A stretch of 64,000 nucleotides of DNA from Hydractinia symbiolongicarpus (Eukaryota; Cnidaria; Hydrozoa; Anthoathecata; Hydractiniidae). A program made the translations under genes and the position numbers. Of the stretch, positions 38,801 through 48,729 are shown one piece after another. The notes below the pieces were generated by a model, which saw nothing but the letters and a program-made list of their open reading frames with translations, made no database searches and was not told the DNA's origin. How positions within the stretch are numbered: the first letter of the stretch is position 1; each line of letters starts with the position of its first letter. Location: NCBI RefSeq assembly GCF_029227915.1, contig NC_079876.1, positions 30,725,828 to 30,789,827 on the forward strand, read 5' to 3'.

Positions 38801-39816
38801 GTTCCAAAATTCATTTGTGATGACGCAGCATTACTTTTGACATCTTGTGGTGTCAATTTAGTTCCAAAATTCATTTGTGATGACGCAGCATTACATTTGA
38901 CATCTTGTGGTGTCAATTTAGTTCCAAAAATCATTTCTGATGACGCAGCATTATATTTGACATCTTGTGGTGTCAATTTAGTTCCAAAATTAATTTGTGA
39001 TGACGCAGCATTACATTTGACATCTTGTGGTGTCAATTTAGTTCCAAAATTCAATTGTGATGATGCAGCATTAGATTTGACATCCTGTGATGTCAATTTA
39101 GTTCCAAGATTCAATTTTGATGATACACCATTGGATTTGACATTGTTGTCTAGTTTAAAATTTAAGTTAAATAATGCAGTTTTAGGTTTAAGGCTTAAAT
39201 TTTTACCTAAACGTTCGCGTCGTAGCTTGATTAGCAGGCGTCTTTTTGATCTGATAACTTGTTTTGTGTACAAATTTCTTACAGGGAAAGGATCTATAGT
39301 AAAGAGTGACGCTTTATCGCTTTCTTCGTTATCAGTATTGGTAACGCAACCTTTAAACGTATCACTTCCCTTAGGAACTCTGTCTTTATTAAAGACGGTA
39401 CCATTAAAGCTGGAAAGGCAGCTACTATTAACTTCAACAGAGTCTTCAAATATAGCCAGCATATCACAGGACCGATGAAATGCTTGTTCAATACTTTGTT
39501 CTTTTTTGCGGTAGGTATTGAGAAATAAATTGAGTGAACATTTTAGTTCGTGGTATGCATTTTCTAACTGGGTGCTATTAATTCGAGCGCTATTTCTTTC
39601 CCCACTTGTACTGGTTCCATTGTTATTTAAAATTTTGCCAAGCATATAACTAGATCTTCTAAATACAATATCAACAACATCATAATGTTTATATGTTAAA
39701 GTATTTGTAGAAATTTGCAAATTGTTATTAACCAAATTATTTTGGGAAGTGTAGTCCAGTAAGGATAAAGCTCTGTTTAAGGTTGCTTCTAAGGATGGGT
39801 GAGACATACCATTCAT
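35878..39816 (-). CDS. PARP-type ADP-ribosyltransferase with a giant 20-residue repeat array
   Basis: An intronless 1312-residue ORF from ATG at 39816 to TAG at 35878. Residues 1-230 are a unique N-terminal part (TYKHYDVVDIVFRRSSYM, NLFLNTYRKKEQSIEQAF). Residues about 230-1090 are about 43 units of 20 residues (consensus LTPQDVK.NAASSQLNFGTK). Residues about 1125-1312 are a PARP catalytic domain with NPKLEKRFQKMKEKLKKK before it. The H-Y-E triad is visible: H1201 in FHGTKNY, Y1230 in GAGVYFSE, and E1291 in YKEVVIFNTDQILP. A triad glutamate, not Ile/Leu, leaves polymer formation possible. The family transfers ADP-ribose from NAD+ to targets. The array has no known domain, is Ser/Gln/Asn-rich and is probably disordered. 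Being intronless beside a 24-exon gene suggests retroposition or an old single-exon family. Confidence 0.85.
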   Translation of the reverse strand: MNGMSHPSLEATLNRALSLLDYTSQNNLVNNNLQISTNTLTYKHYDVVDIVFRRSSYMLGKILNNNGTSTSGERNSARINSTQLENAYHELKCSLNLFLNTYRKKEQSIEQAFHRSCDMLAIFEDSVEVNSSCLSSFNGTVFNKDRVPKGSDTFKGCVTNTDNEESDKASLFTIDPFPVRNLYTKQVIRSKRRLLIKLRRERLGKNLSLKPKTALFNLNFKLDNNVKSNGVSSKLNLGTKLTSQDVKSNAASSQLNFGTKLTPQDVKCNAASSQINFGTKLTPQDVKYNAASSEMIFGTKLTPQDVKCNAASSQMNFGTKLTPQDVKSNAASSQMNFGTKLTPQDVKLKVASSQLNYEPILTPQDVKLKVASSQLNYEPILTPQDVKSKVASSQLNSELILTPQDVKPKVASSQLNYEPILTPQDVKCNAASSQMNFGTKLTPQDVKCNAASSQMNFGTKLTPQDVKLKVASSQLNYEPILTPQDVKLKVASSQLNYEPILTPQDVKSKVASSQLNNELILTPQDVKPKVASSQLNYEPILTPQDVKCNAASSQMNFGTKLTPQDVKCNAASSQMNFGTKLTPQDVKLKVASSQLNYEPILTPQDVKPKVASSQLNYEPILTPQDVKPKVASSHLNFGTKWTPQDVKPKVASSQLNYEPILTPQDVKPKVASSQLNSEAILTPQDVKAKVASSQLNNEPILTPQDVKCNAASSQMNFGTKLTPQDVKCNAASSQLNFGTKLTPQDVKCNAASSQLNFGTKLTPQDVKCNAASSQLNFGSKLIPQAVKSNAASSQLNFGSKLTPQDVKCNAASSQLNFGAKLTPQDVKSNAASSQLNFGSKLTPQDVKSNAASSQLNFGSKLTPQDVKCNAASSQLNFGSKLIPQAVKSNAASSQLNFGTKLTPQDVKSNAASSQLNFGTKLTPQDVKCNAASSQMNFGTKLTPQDVKYNAASSEMNFGTKLTPQDVKCNAASSQMNFGTKLTPQDVKLKVASSQLNYKPILTPQDVKPIVASSQLNYEPILTPQDVKPKVASSQLNYEPILTPQDVKPKVASSHLNFGTKWTPQDVKPKAASSNFNFASKSTPQYVKSSSSKLDTSKGLYLGYSVNSRALRVPMTTFETGKMELKPKRLMSSDDPLDIRFREAESQFHRLCTQGGVWRNAKIVSVDFYVNPKLEKRFQKMKEKLKKKYGAGGKSQYIFGFHGTKNYTDVTAIMDYNFIKSKYGKFGAGVYFSELPEYTKNYGGRNNLILAKLLPGKIFECEYTSMNSRGLAKGYDSHGGFPLKDGSGGYKEVVIFNTDQILPCYVIYFELNE
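36541..39120 (-). repeat. 60-bp tandem array in the PARP gene, about 43 units
   Basis: Forty-three consecutive 60-bp units occur without a single length change across 2.58 kb. There are two main classes on the protein level: NAASSQ(M/L)NFGTK and (L/P/S)KVASSQLN(Y/S/N)EPI, both followed by LTPQDVK. Classes occur in blocks, and a 360-bp six-unit block is duplicated (38041-38400 and 38401-38760). Plus-strand frames of 330 and 233 codons across it are by-products. Confidence 0.96.
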
Positions 39817-41149
39817 CTTCAATGTTGAGAATTTCTGGTTAATAAGATATGTCCATTAACGTCTCTGTCGTAAGGATTTATGTCACTTAAAATTGATATC
39901 TTGGTTCATAATTCATGTCTATGTATTTGAAACTAAGAAAAATAAATTAAAGTTTTATAGACAATACAAAAACAAATTTAAAAATAGTTCAAACACATAT
40001 AGATCATAACACATGTTCTTTTGATAAACAGTAACACACACATAGGAAATTTCATATGGCTTATAATTCTTAATGGATTCGAGAGTCCTCTTTTGTCTAA
40101 CACAAAATTCAGTAGTCAAATTGACAGGAATTTGAGTAGAAAAACTTTTCTTTTTCTTTTTACCTCATTACTGGAAAAACAGAAAAGAAAACATAATTAT
40201 TAAAAAGAAATATTAATAACAACAAATTGGTGTATAGTACTGCACTGAAAGAGCTCCAACTTCTGATAGCATTTCTGATTTTCTTTAAAATTTTAAAAAC
40301 TTTCTGGTAAATCATCCAGCTATGAAAAGGTGTGCATAAATATTTTTATCCTGGCTATTTCTCTTTTGACACAGCAGAAAATGCTTTCCAGGAAAATTCC
40401 AAAAAAAAACCTAATGACAGAAAAATATATATGAACAAAAAAACCCTGCACACCCTTTCAACATAATTAAACAAAGTTCATTTGAAAAGAAAAGCAAATA
40501 AAAAATTATGCGGTAATAAAAAGTTGATGCTCGTAAAAGCAATATTTTTTCTTCTACATTCTTCACTGGAAATCTCTGCTGAAAAATCATTCTTATATAT
40601 AGATCTTAATAAAATCCGTATTTTCAAGAAAGAGTAAAGAAAACGTATATACATAAAACACTGAGTAAATAATGCAGCGGTTTGGATAGCTAAAAAGGGT
40701 TACTGCAACCCAAAGTAGCATATACATAGATACATATACATATAAAAAAAAATTCTCAACTGAAAATCGACTTGTCGAAATTTGGAGTAACAATCAATCA
40801 TTGCTGGTATTTATTGAAATGTGGTAGTGTGGTGTAATGATGTCTAATCCTTTAGATTACGATTCAATCCTTTTAAATAAACACACTTTCACCCTTTTAG
40901 CAAAATATTTTGATAACTTCCGCCTTCAGTATCAGGGGGTTATTCAACAGCAAAACTAGAGCTAAGTGGGATGCTTATTTTAACAACATTGACTTAAAAT
41001 CTATATCATACCATTTTTACTGGGATCGTTGTTAAGAAACAAAGAGCAAATTTAGAATATATACAGAAACATTTAAAATTTCATAAAATATGCATTATTT
41101 CATTATATATAAAGCTTCGTATGTAAGAACCATCCACGATCCAAAACTT

Positions 41150-41710
41150 CACTGTTTGTGTGGAAGCGTTGATAAGCCAGACATGCACGGTCATTGTTGC
41201 GAAACCTCTTTTACATGGTAAATAGGGTGTATCCAGAATACAGAACGTGCGACCACACCGGAATTCCGTGAAACAAAACTGGTTCCTTTCTTAGTTCTCT
41301 CAGCCAGAAGGATAGAATGCGCGCTCCACCTGCCACTTTTCAATTTCCACTTGCAAGAAGAGCCTTTGAAGATAGATGGACTTTGTGAAGTGTTATTACA
41401 AACTAATGCTAAAACCCATGTAGCAGCAATTCTAAATGAAATTCGCGGCAACAAAATAAAATTTGTGCGTTCTCCTTGGGTCATCTTTTATAACAATCTT
41501 TGCGTTTTTTCCAATATCTTGAATCAAAAAATGGCAAAATTTATTCGTGTCGTCTTTATATCACTTGGACAACTTTGTGCATTTTCATTGGACAGCGGAA
41601 AAGAGTGTTTTGGTGAAGTTGAAGGGGTGAGTTTAACTCTGCGCTGCAAAGTCAGCCTTTCTAATGCGTAAGCAAACATAACGTGCAAAAATCCGACACT
41701 AAAATAGTCG
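41150..41710. repeat. Duplicated noncoding spacer (pair of 48160-48720)
   Basis: It is conserved between the two duplication copies: CACGGTCATTSTTGCGAAAC, GTGCGACCAC and TTTGAAGATAGATRGACTTT landmarks. It lies between the HOOK 3' end and the PARP 5' end. I see no frame conserved in both copies, so it is treated as noncoding. Confidence 0.7.
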
Positions 41711-41766
41711 GCGTCAACTCAAAAACAAAAACAAAAACGGTCGACAATAGTACTCACTCGATAACA

Positions 41767-44203
41767 TCATAAAGAAATCCTTCCACGTGGTGATCCTGAG
41801 AGAGAACTTTTTCGTATTGATGCAGCTTGTCGTTGTTTAGCTAAAAATGATACTCCAGCACCACCAGATTCTCTCTCTTCGCCAGCTGCTTTTCTGTGCA
41901 GATGCATGCTCTAAACTTAAGGTGAGTGCGTCGTACATACAAACACAAAAACAGTACTTCGTGTAGATATGTACACAAAAGAAAAATCCTTATTTTTTAA
42001 AAGATAAATCAAATACATCCCTTTGTAAACATCCAAAACAAAATTCATAACAGGCTCATAATGGCTGCTTCTTGTTTCAAATCAAAAACCATCTATAGTC
42101 TTAGCCAAGTACTTGTACTATGTCATTTTTAAGACAACAACGGAGGTGCGCGAGCACTTCATCCTACAGGTTTGCATTTTACCACAGCAAAACCATGAGG
42201 ACAACATTTACCAGCTCTTTAGTTTGTTTCATGCCCTCGTGATCCCGCTAAGAAAAAACATAAAACATATAACTTAGTGAAGCTACAACCGTTTCATGTT
42301 GTTAAGAAGAAACATATAACTTAGTGAAGCTACAACCGTTCCATGTTGTTGAGAAGAAACATAAAACTTAGTGAAGCTACAACCGTTCCATGTTGTTAAG
42401 AAGAAACATATAACTTAGTGAAGCTACAACCGTTTCATGTTGTTAAGAAGAAACATATAACTTAGTGAAGTTACAACCGTTCCATGTTGTTGAGAAGAAA
42501 CATAAAACTTAGTGAAGCTACAACCGTTCCATGTTGTTAAGAAGAAACATATAACTTAGTGAAGCTACAACCGTTCCATGTTGTTGAGAAGAAACCTAAA
42601 ACTTAGTGAAGCTACAACCGTTCCATGTTGGTAAGAAGAAACATAAAACTTAGTGAAGCTACAACCGTTTCATGTTGTTTAGAAGAAACACTTCTTTGCT
42701 TATGTTTAAATTCCACAATCATAAAAGACAAAACAGTAAAATTCCGGGTTTTACATAAATATTTGAATAAAGATGTGTTTCTTTTTCGTGGGCTGTAGAA
42801 TTAGTTGTTACAAAATAAACAAAAAAGAAAAGACAAATTAATGCTTAAAATGTAGTTTTATTTCTTGAAAAAAAAGTATATTTTAGCGCTTATTATTTTT
42901 GCGCAAAACTTTTGCACGTAATTCGTGTATTATTCGATAACTTTTTTTACGTTTGTACTTCTTTTTCAAGGCGATACTTTTTAACACTTATAATGTTGCA
43001 AGCAGTTTATATAAAAAGGTTAAATTTTTCTGTCCATGCTACGTTCACAAACAGACAGATTGCTGTTGGATTGAATTTTCTCTCTGTCTGTACTGGAAGT
43101 GATGGTATCGAGGTAGAGACTTTATCAAAACAACGAATAACAGGCAATGGTCGTCAATACCTCATACTCTTCCAACTTTACTTTTTCTTGCAATCTGTTC
43201 TTCAAATCTTTCACCTGAAAAAAAATATGTCATTATGTTTATCCTCGAGCAACTTATTATAGTACTTATTCACATAAAAGTACCTCATTTAAGGTTGGAA
43301 AAAAATCACTCCGTTCGTATTAATTTTCCGATATAGCATCACAAACGCATTTCACACGTACTCATTTTCGCGTATGTCTGAATTTCACAATCACAAAGGA
43401 CAAAATAGTAAAATTTCTTTTTCTTTTACGTGGGCTGTAGAATTAGTTGTTATAAGTTATGAAAATAAGCAGAAAAGGAAAAAACGTTTTGCAAATTTTT
43501 TTAAGCGAATGCGCGAAAATTAGTACAAAAAGGTAACCATCGTCTGTTGCAACAAATCTTGTGGCAGAGTCAAGAAATACACTGCACCAAACAAAAAAAT
43601 TTCAATCATATAAATAAAATTAAACGAGTTTTGTTTGCTTACCTGATGGTCGTTTACTGCGCTATCTAGGGTAGGATTTATTGTCTTGATCACCTGGAAA
43701 ATAAATAGATTAAAAAAACAACGAGAACAGACGAAAGAAGATAAATAATCGAACGAACGAACGAACGAAAATTAATACAGTTATTACAGTTTTAGCTTTA
43801 TCTAAATATTTCTTGTATCTGTCTTCCATTTCCTTCATCTGTTCGTCCTTCTTCATGAGTTGATCACGAAGAAGTGAAATTTCATTGGCTAAAGATAAGA
43901 AAAACATCTTTTCCATCTTTTTTATAATGGGAGCATAAAAAATGAGTACATTAGTACAAAATTGTAAAAAAATGAAGGCTCGTTTCCATTTGACTGCATT
44001 TTCCGCTATAACGCAAGGACTTCAAGAGATCTTTTAAAAAAAAGTTTGGTCCATATTAAATATTAAATCTGGATAAAAGAACAAATAAAGGGTCTTTTAA
44101 GGAATTTGATTGGGTCTCTTAAGTAAGCGAAGTTTGATTTTCCAATTCATCTATGTGTTGCTTCTTCTTAGAAAGCTCAACATTGGATTGCTTTAAAGCA
44201 TCT
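41767..44203 (-). pseudogene. Orphan HOOK 3' exons (duplicate of HOOK exons 19-24)
   Basis: Six blocks match the HOOK C-terminal exons. 44203 to about 44120 matches exon 19. 43888-43788 matches exon 20 (identical). 43693-43643 matches exon 21. 43214-43161 matches exon 22, one codon shorter. 42247-42212 matches exon 23 with an in-frame 36-bp loss that removes the REEKLIISAWYE-equivalent residues. 41910-41767 matches exon 24, intact to TGA. No upstream HOOK exons or start exist for this copy. The exon-19 copy has lost its GTATGT donor and runs into TAA (44119-44121). The other splice sites and frames remain open. It is either a pseudogene fragment or an alternative 3' cassette of the HOOK gene. 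Confidence 0.85.
42248..42690. repeat. 47-bp minisatellite, nine units
   Basis: The unit contains ACTTAGTGAAGCTACAACCG and CATGTTGTTAAGAAGAAAC, repeating at exactly 47-bp spacing. It lies in the intron of the orphan HOOK exons. The matching place in copy 2 (51272-51320) has only one diverged unit-like sequence (GGAACCGTTCCATGTTACG). Confidence 0.92.
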
Positions 44204-44398
44204 CTGCATAAAAAGATTATACGTAGACATATCGTCAAAATGAGTAACAGAACAAGATGAAAGGTGCAACTCGTGTTGTAGATTGAAAAAACGTGTCATA
44301 ATATTAATTTTACATATAATCTCACACAATGTGTAATATATTGAAAATATCAAAACAACATTAGATCCAAAAACTTTGTGTCAGCTGCTAGTATATTT

Positions 44399-44692
44399 AG
44401 CAATGAATTTTAGTTTAAAGGTACTACATGAGGTAGCAATGAATTTTAGTTTAAAGGTACTACATGAGGTAGCAATGGATTTTAGTTTAAAGGTACTACA
44501 TGAGGTAGCAATGGATGTTAGTTTAAAGGTACTACATGAGGTAGCAATGGATTTTAGTTTAAAGGTACTTCATGAGGTAGCAATGGATTTTAGTTTAAAG
44601 GTACTACATGAGGTAGCAATGGATGTTAGTTTAAAGGTACTTCATGAGGTAGCAATGGATGTTAGTTTAAAGGTGCTTCATGAGTTAGGGGT
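44399..44692. repeat. 36-bp minisatellite, eight units
   Basis: The unit is GAGGTAGCAATGGATTTTAG followed by TTTAAAGGTACTACAT. The length is divisible by three, giving a spurious 106-codon frame. It lies near the junction of the two duplication copies. A single related unit occurs at 55731-55775 in a HOOK intron. Confidence 0.92.
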
Positions 44693-45059
44693 GTAGCTTG
44701 AGTGTGTATAGTAGGGTGTGGTAAAAAGAAGAACTGTTCATAGTTACAAAATTTTGGTCGTGTCAGCTAGTTCAACAACTTTTTTTAAATTTTACAAACT
44801 TATTATGTTTCAAAATAATTTCGAAAATGTTAACCAAACAAAATATATTGATAGTAAAAACGTTTCTGTAAAAGAAATTTCAATTAATGCTTAACAATTA
44901 CAGTCATATCTTACTGACACAACATGCATGTACCACTGTTGTGTTTATATTTAATGCTTTATATGACATAATATTTTGTTCACTTTTTTCCTGCGTTTGT
45001 GCGCACTTGAAGGCTAGAAGTCAAACTAAGCAGTCGTAGTCTCGAAATCTCCAAAATAG

Positions 45060-45725
45060 TCTTGTTGGAGTCTTATCTTTTTGGTGTCGATATAGGTCCA
45101 AAATCGAATTTTGATGATGCAGCATCAGATTTCACTTTTTTTGGAGTCGATTTAAGTTTGAACTCGAATTTTAACGATGTAGCTTGAATTTTACATTGTT
45201 GTCTAGTTTAAAATTTAAGTTAGATGATGCAGTTTTAGGTTTAATGCTTGATTTTTTGCTTAAACGTTCGCGCATTTTTGCTCTGATTACTTGTTTTGTG
45301 TACAAATTTCTTTCACGAAAAAAACCTATAGTAAGTAGTGACTCTTTATCGCTTTCTTCGTTATCAGTACTGGTCACACAACCTTTAAAGGTATCACTTC
45401 TATCAGAAACTCTATTCTTATTAAAGATGGCACCATTAAAGCTGGAAAGGCAGCTACTATTAACCTCAATAGAGCCTTCAAGTTTAGCCAACATATTACA
45501 GGATCGACGAAATGCTTCGTTAATACTTTGCTCTTTTCTGCGGTGGGTATTGAGGAATAAATTATATGAACATTGTAGTGCTCCAACATCCTCTAAACTT
45601 CTTTCCTTACCTACGCCAGTCCCATTGTTTTTCAAGGTCATATAACTAGCTCTTCTAAATACAATATCAACAACATCATAATGTTTATATGTTAAAGTAT
45701 CTGTAGAAGAATGCTCTTTTGACAA
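45060..45725 (-). pseudogene. Truncated PARP-gene N-terminal copy
   Basis: The minus strand reads TLTYKHYDVVDIVFRRASYM through NEESDKESLLTI, and NLYTKQVIR to NFKLDNNVK, paralogous to the intact PARP N-terminus. About 300 bp present in the intact copy (39700-40012), including the start codon and the first codons, are missing. The frame begins without an ATG. A two-base loss near 45185 shifts the frame to an early stop (45171). Beyond it two degenerate 20-residue units (TPKKVKSDAASSKFDFG) remain visible in another frame. No catalytic domain follows. Confidence 0.85.
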
Positions 45726-47935
45726 ACAGTAACAAACACATAGGAAAATTTATATATAGCTTGTAATTCTTAATTGATTCGAGAGTCATCTTTTGTCTAA
45801 CACAAAGTTTAGTAGTCAAATTGACAGGAACTTGAGTAGAAAAAACTTTTTTTTTCTTTCCTTTTTACTTGATTACTGTTTAAAGTCCATTCTTCGTAAA
45901 AGTTCAAATCAACTTCTGAAAACATATACAAGGAAGCCAGCCTTAATAGATAGACAGCTGTTATGTTATGGAAGACAGATTTTGAAATAATTTTTTTTTT
46001 AAATTTAAATATTTAAAATCCGAGGAGTTGTGATGGCTTTAAAAAATATGCTGATGTTGCATTCCTAAATATTTAAATTTAGAAAAAAATAAATAAGATT
46101 TTAAAAAAATTCAAAAAGATTTGTTACTATAAACAACTTTTTATCCTCTATAACATATAAAAAAAATTCATGGTAAAACAGGTCAATATATTTTAGATTT
46201 GTTTGAACTCGTGAACATTGAGTGTGGTGACATATATGAAACATATATGAGTGTAATTACAAAGAACCACAAAATAGACAGTGTATTTACCAGGTTAGAT
46301 AATAATTGATTTTTGTTCTGATGAAAGAATTCCACATTGTTTCATACAGGCTCAATACCTTGCTAGAGGACAATAGCTGAAATAGGAAACTTTTAATAAG
46401 AGAATCATTTGCCCATCTCAAGGCACTGCATTATGAATTTACACCACAATGACCAGGCTATCACAAAGAAAAGGGCTACTTTTCACCCCATGTTTATCGT
46501 AGTGAAATCACACCACCCACCCATCGTTTTTCCTTGAAAAACAGCTGAGACCTGTATTGGCAATTAAAGTGGCAGTTACCCTTTACACTTTTTTGCATAA
46601 TTGTTTAATTTTTAGTATTGCAGGTAAATTTTCAGACTGTATATATATACATACTTTTTCTATTACAACAATTGATTTTATAGGTATATTATCTTTCATT
46701 GAAAATATTCAGTTCCAATGATTTCTCTTCAAACTCAAAATGTCACACATAAATTATTTCTGCAGAATATAGCTTCGGTGCTATGTGCTTGTAAAATTAT
46801 ACAGAAAAGATTGCGTACTTATTAAAGAGAAATGTTAATAACAACAAAGATGGCGCACAGTACTGCACCGAAAGAGTTCCAACATGCGATAGTATTTCTG
46901 ATTTTCTTAAAAATTTTAAAAAAAGTTCTGGTAAATCATGCAGAAAAGGTGTGTGTAAATATTTTTATTCTGGCTATTTTTCTTTTGCAGCATGGGATGC
47001 AGCAGAAGATGCTATACAAGACTTTTCTGAAAAAACAAGCCTATTGTCAGAAAAAATATATCAACAAAACAACCTGCACACCTTTACAGCATAATTTAAC
47101 CATAGCTCATTTTAACACAAAAGCAGATGAAAAATAATATGGTAGTAAAAATTTGGTGCTCGTAAAAGTAATATTTTTTCTTATTTATTCTACATTGGAA
47201 ATCTGGAAATCTTTGCTAAAAAATCATTCTTATATATACATCTTTATAAAGTAAAGAAGGTTTTATACATAAAAAATTGAGTAAATAATGCAGCTGTTTA
47301 GACAGGTAAAGAAGGTTACTGCCACCTAAAGTAGCAATTACATAGATACATATACATAGAAAAATTTATCAACTGTTTCGAAATATGGATTAATGAATGT
47401 GATTTTAATAAACAACCTTTCCCCTTTTAGCAAAGTATTTTAATAGTTTCCGCTAAATGGGATGCTTATTTCAACAACAATGACTTAAAATTTATATCAT
47501 TCCATCTTGACTGGAAAAAAGGAGCAACTTTATATATATATATATACAGAAAAACTTATGATTTAATAAAATATAAAACACACAGATACTCCAGTATGGA
47601 ATTATATACAAGAAGAATTTTTATGCATTATATATATAAAGCTGCACGGCAGATACGCAAATATGCAATTTTAAATAGAGAATTTTCAAGCATAATATGA
47701 AATTTGCAACTCATATGCAAAGATACAGTAAGTATCTGTATTCCAGTTCCATTTTTTATTTGCAATTATAAATTGCCTGTAATGTTCTATTTATATACCT
47801 AGCTCTAATTTCTGTAATTATTTGAAATTTCAACTAGAAACAACTCAAATTTGGTAATTGCAGATGTGAAACGGCAAGAAGACTCACCTAAGTAATTTAA
47901 AACAAAATGAATTAGAAAGGCTGGGCTTCCCTAGT

Positions 47936-47992
47936 TAGCTAGTTCGCCTACTAGCTAGCTAGCTATAGCTAGCTAGCTAACTAACTCAAACT
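47936..47992. repeat. TAGC-rich palindromic microsatellite
   Basis: Repeated TAGCTAGC units in both orientations form a self-complementary tract in the longer duplication copy. Confidence 0.8.
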
Positions 47993-48729
47993 TACAAGAA
48001 AATAATGTTTAAGAAGGGAGGTTCCAGTTGGAAAAATGTAGAGAAAAACCAGTGTTATACATTTTTTGTTGAAGGCATAAAACGTGCACTAATTCTGCTA
48101 AATCTAGAATAAAAAAATGTCATTATTATATGAAGCCTCGTAAACAACCATGCACGATCCAAAACGTCAACGTTGATATGGAAGTGTTTTGATACCCCAG
48201 ACATACACGGTCATTCTTGCGAAACCTCTTTTAAATGATAAATAGTATGCTTCTAGAATACGGAGCGTGCGACCACGCTGGAATTCCGAGAAACGAAACT
48301 GGTTTCGTTCTTTGTTCTCTCACTCGGCCGGATGCAGAAGAGAACAGAATGCGCGGAACGGGTCTTTTTCTGATATGACTATGGTTCAAAAATACTATTC
48401 TTCCACTCCACCTGTCACTTTTCAATCTGCACCTGCAAGAAGCGCCTTTGAAGATAGATAGACTTTGTAGATTGTTATTATAAACTAGGCTGGAATGCCA
48501 ATTGAGTTTCTTATATAAAAAAGCAACGAGTCGGAAAGTCGTCGCAACAGCATAAAATTTATGCGTTTTGTCTTGTTCATATTTTATAAAAATCTTCGCG
48601 TTTTTCCAATATCTTGAAATCAAAAAAAGGCTTAATATTTTTTCGTCTCGTTTTTCATTTTCATTAGATATTCAAGTGTTAAACTCATCTTCTCGCAGAG
48701 TCAACCTTTTCTAAACTGACGTCGGCCGA

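Larger units (their letters stand above)
39120..44290. repeat. Segmental duplication, copy 1 (next to the PARP gene)
   Basis: This copy contains the PARP N-terminal region, a spacer and six HOOK 3' exons. It is collinear with 45060-53140. Matching landmarks are 39130/45190, 40013/45710, 40205/46833, 41210/48230, 41767/50534, 43643/51934 and 44203/53050. Confidence 0.9.

Noticed and set aside
36857-39478. Plus-strand open frames of 330 and 233 codons (TSCGVNLVPKF repeats)
   Set aside because: They are the antisense reading of the 60-bp PARP repeats; the minus strand has the unique N-terminus and the catalytic domain.
39817-39822. Two extra N-terminal codons for the PARP protein
   Set aside because: The first codon is TTG; the first ATG is at 39816.
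41191-41671. Open frames in the duplicated spacer on both strands
   Set aside because: The frames are not preserved in the paired copy at 48.2-48.7 kb, so coding is unlikely.
44376-44696. 106-codon frame with EVAMDFSLKVLH repeats
   Set aside because: Minisatellite with a 36-bp unit lying at the duplication junction; no splice or coding context.
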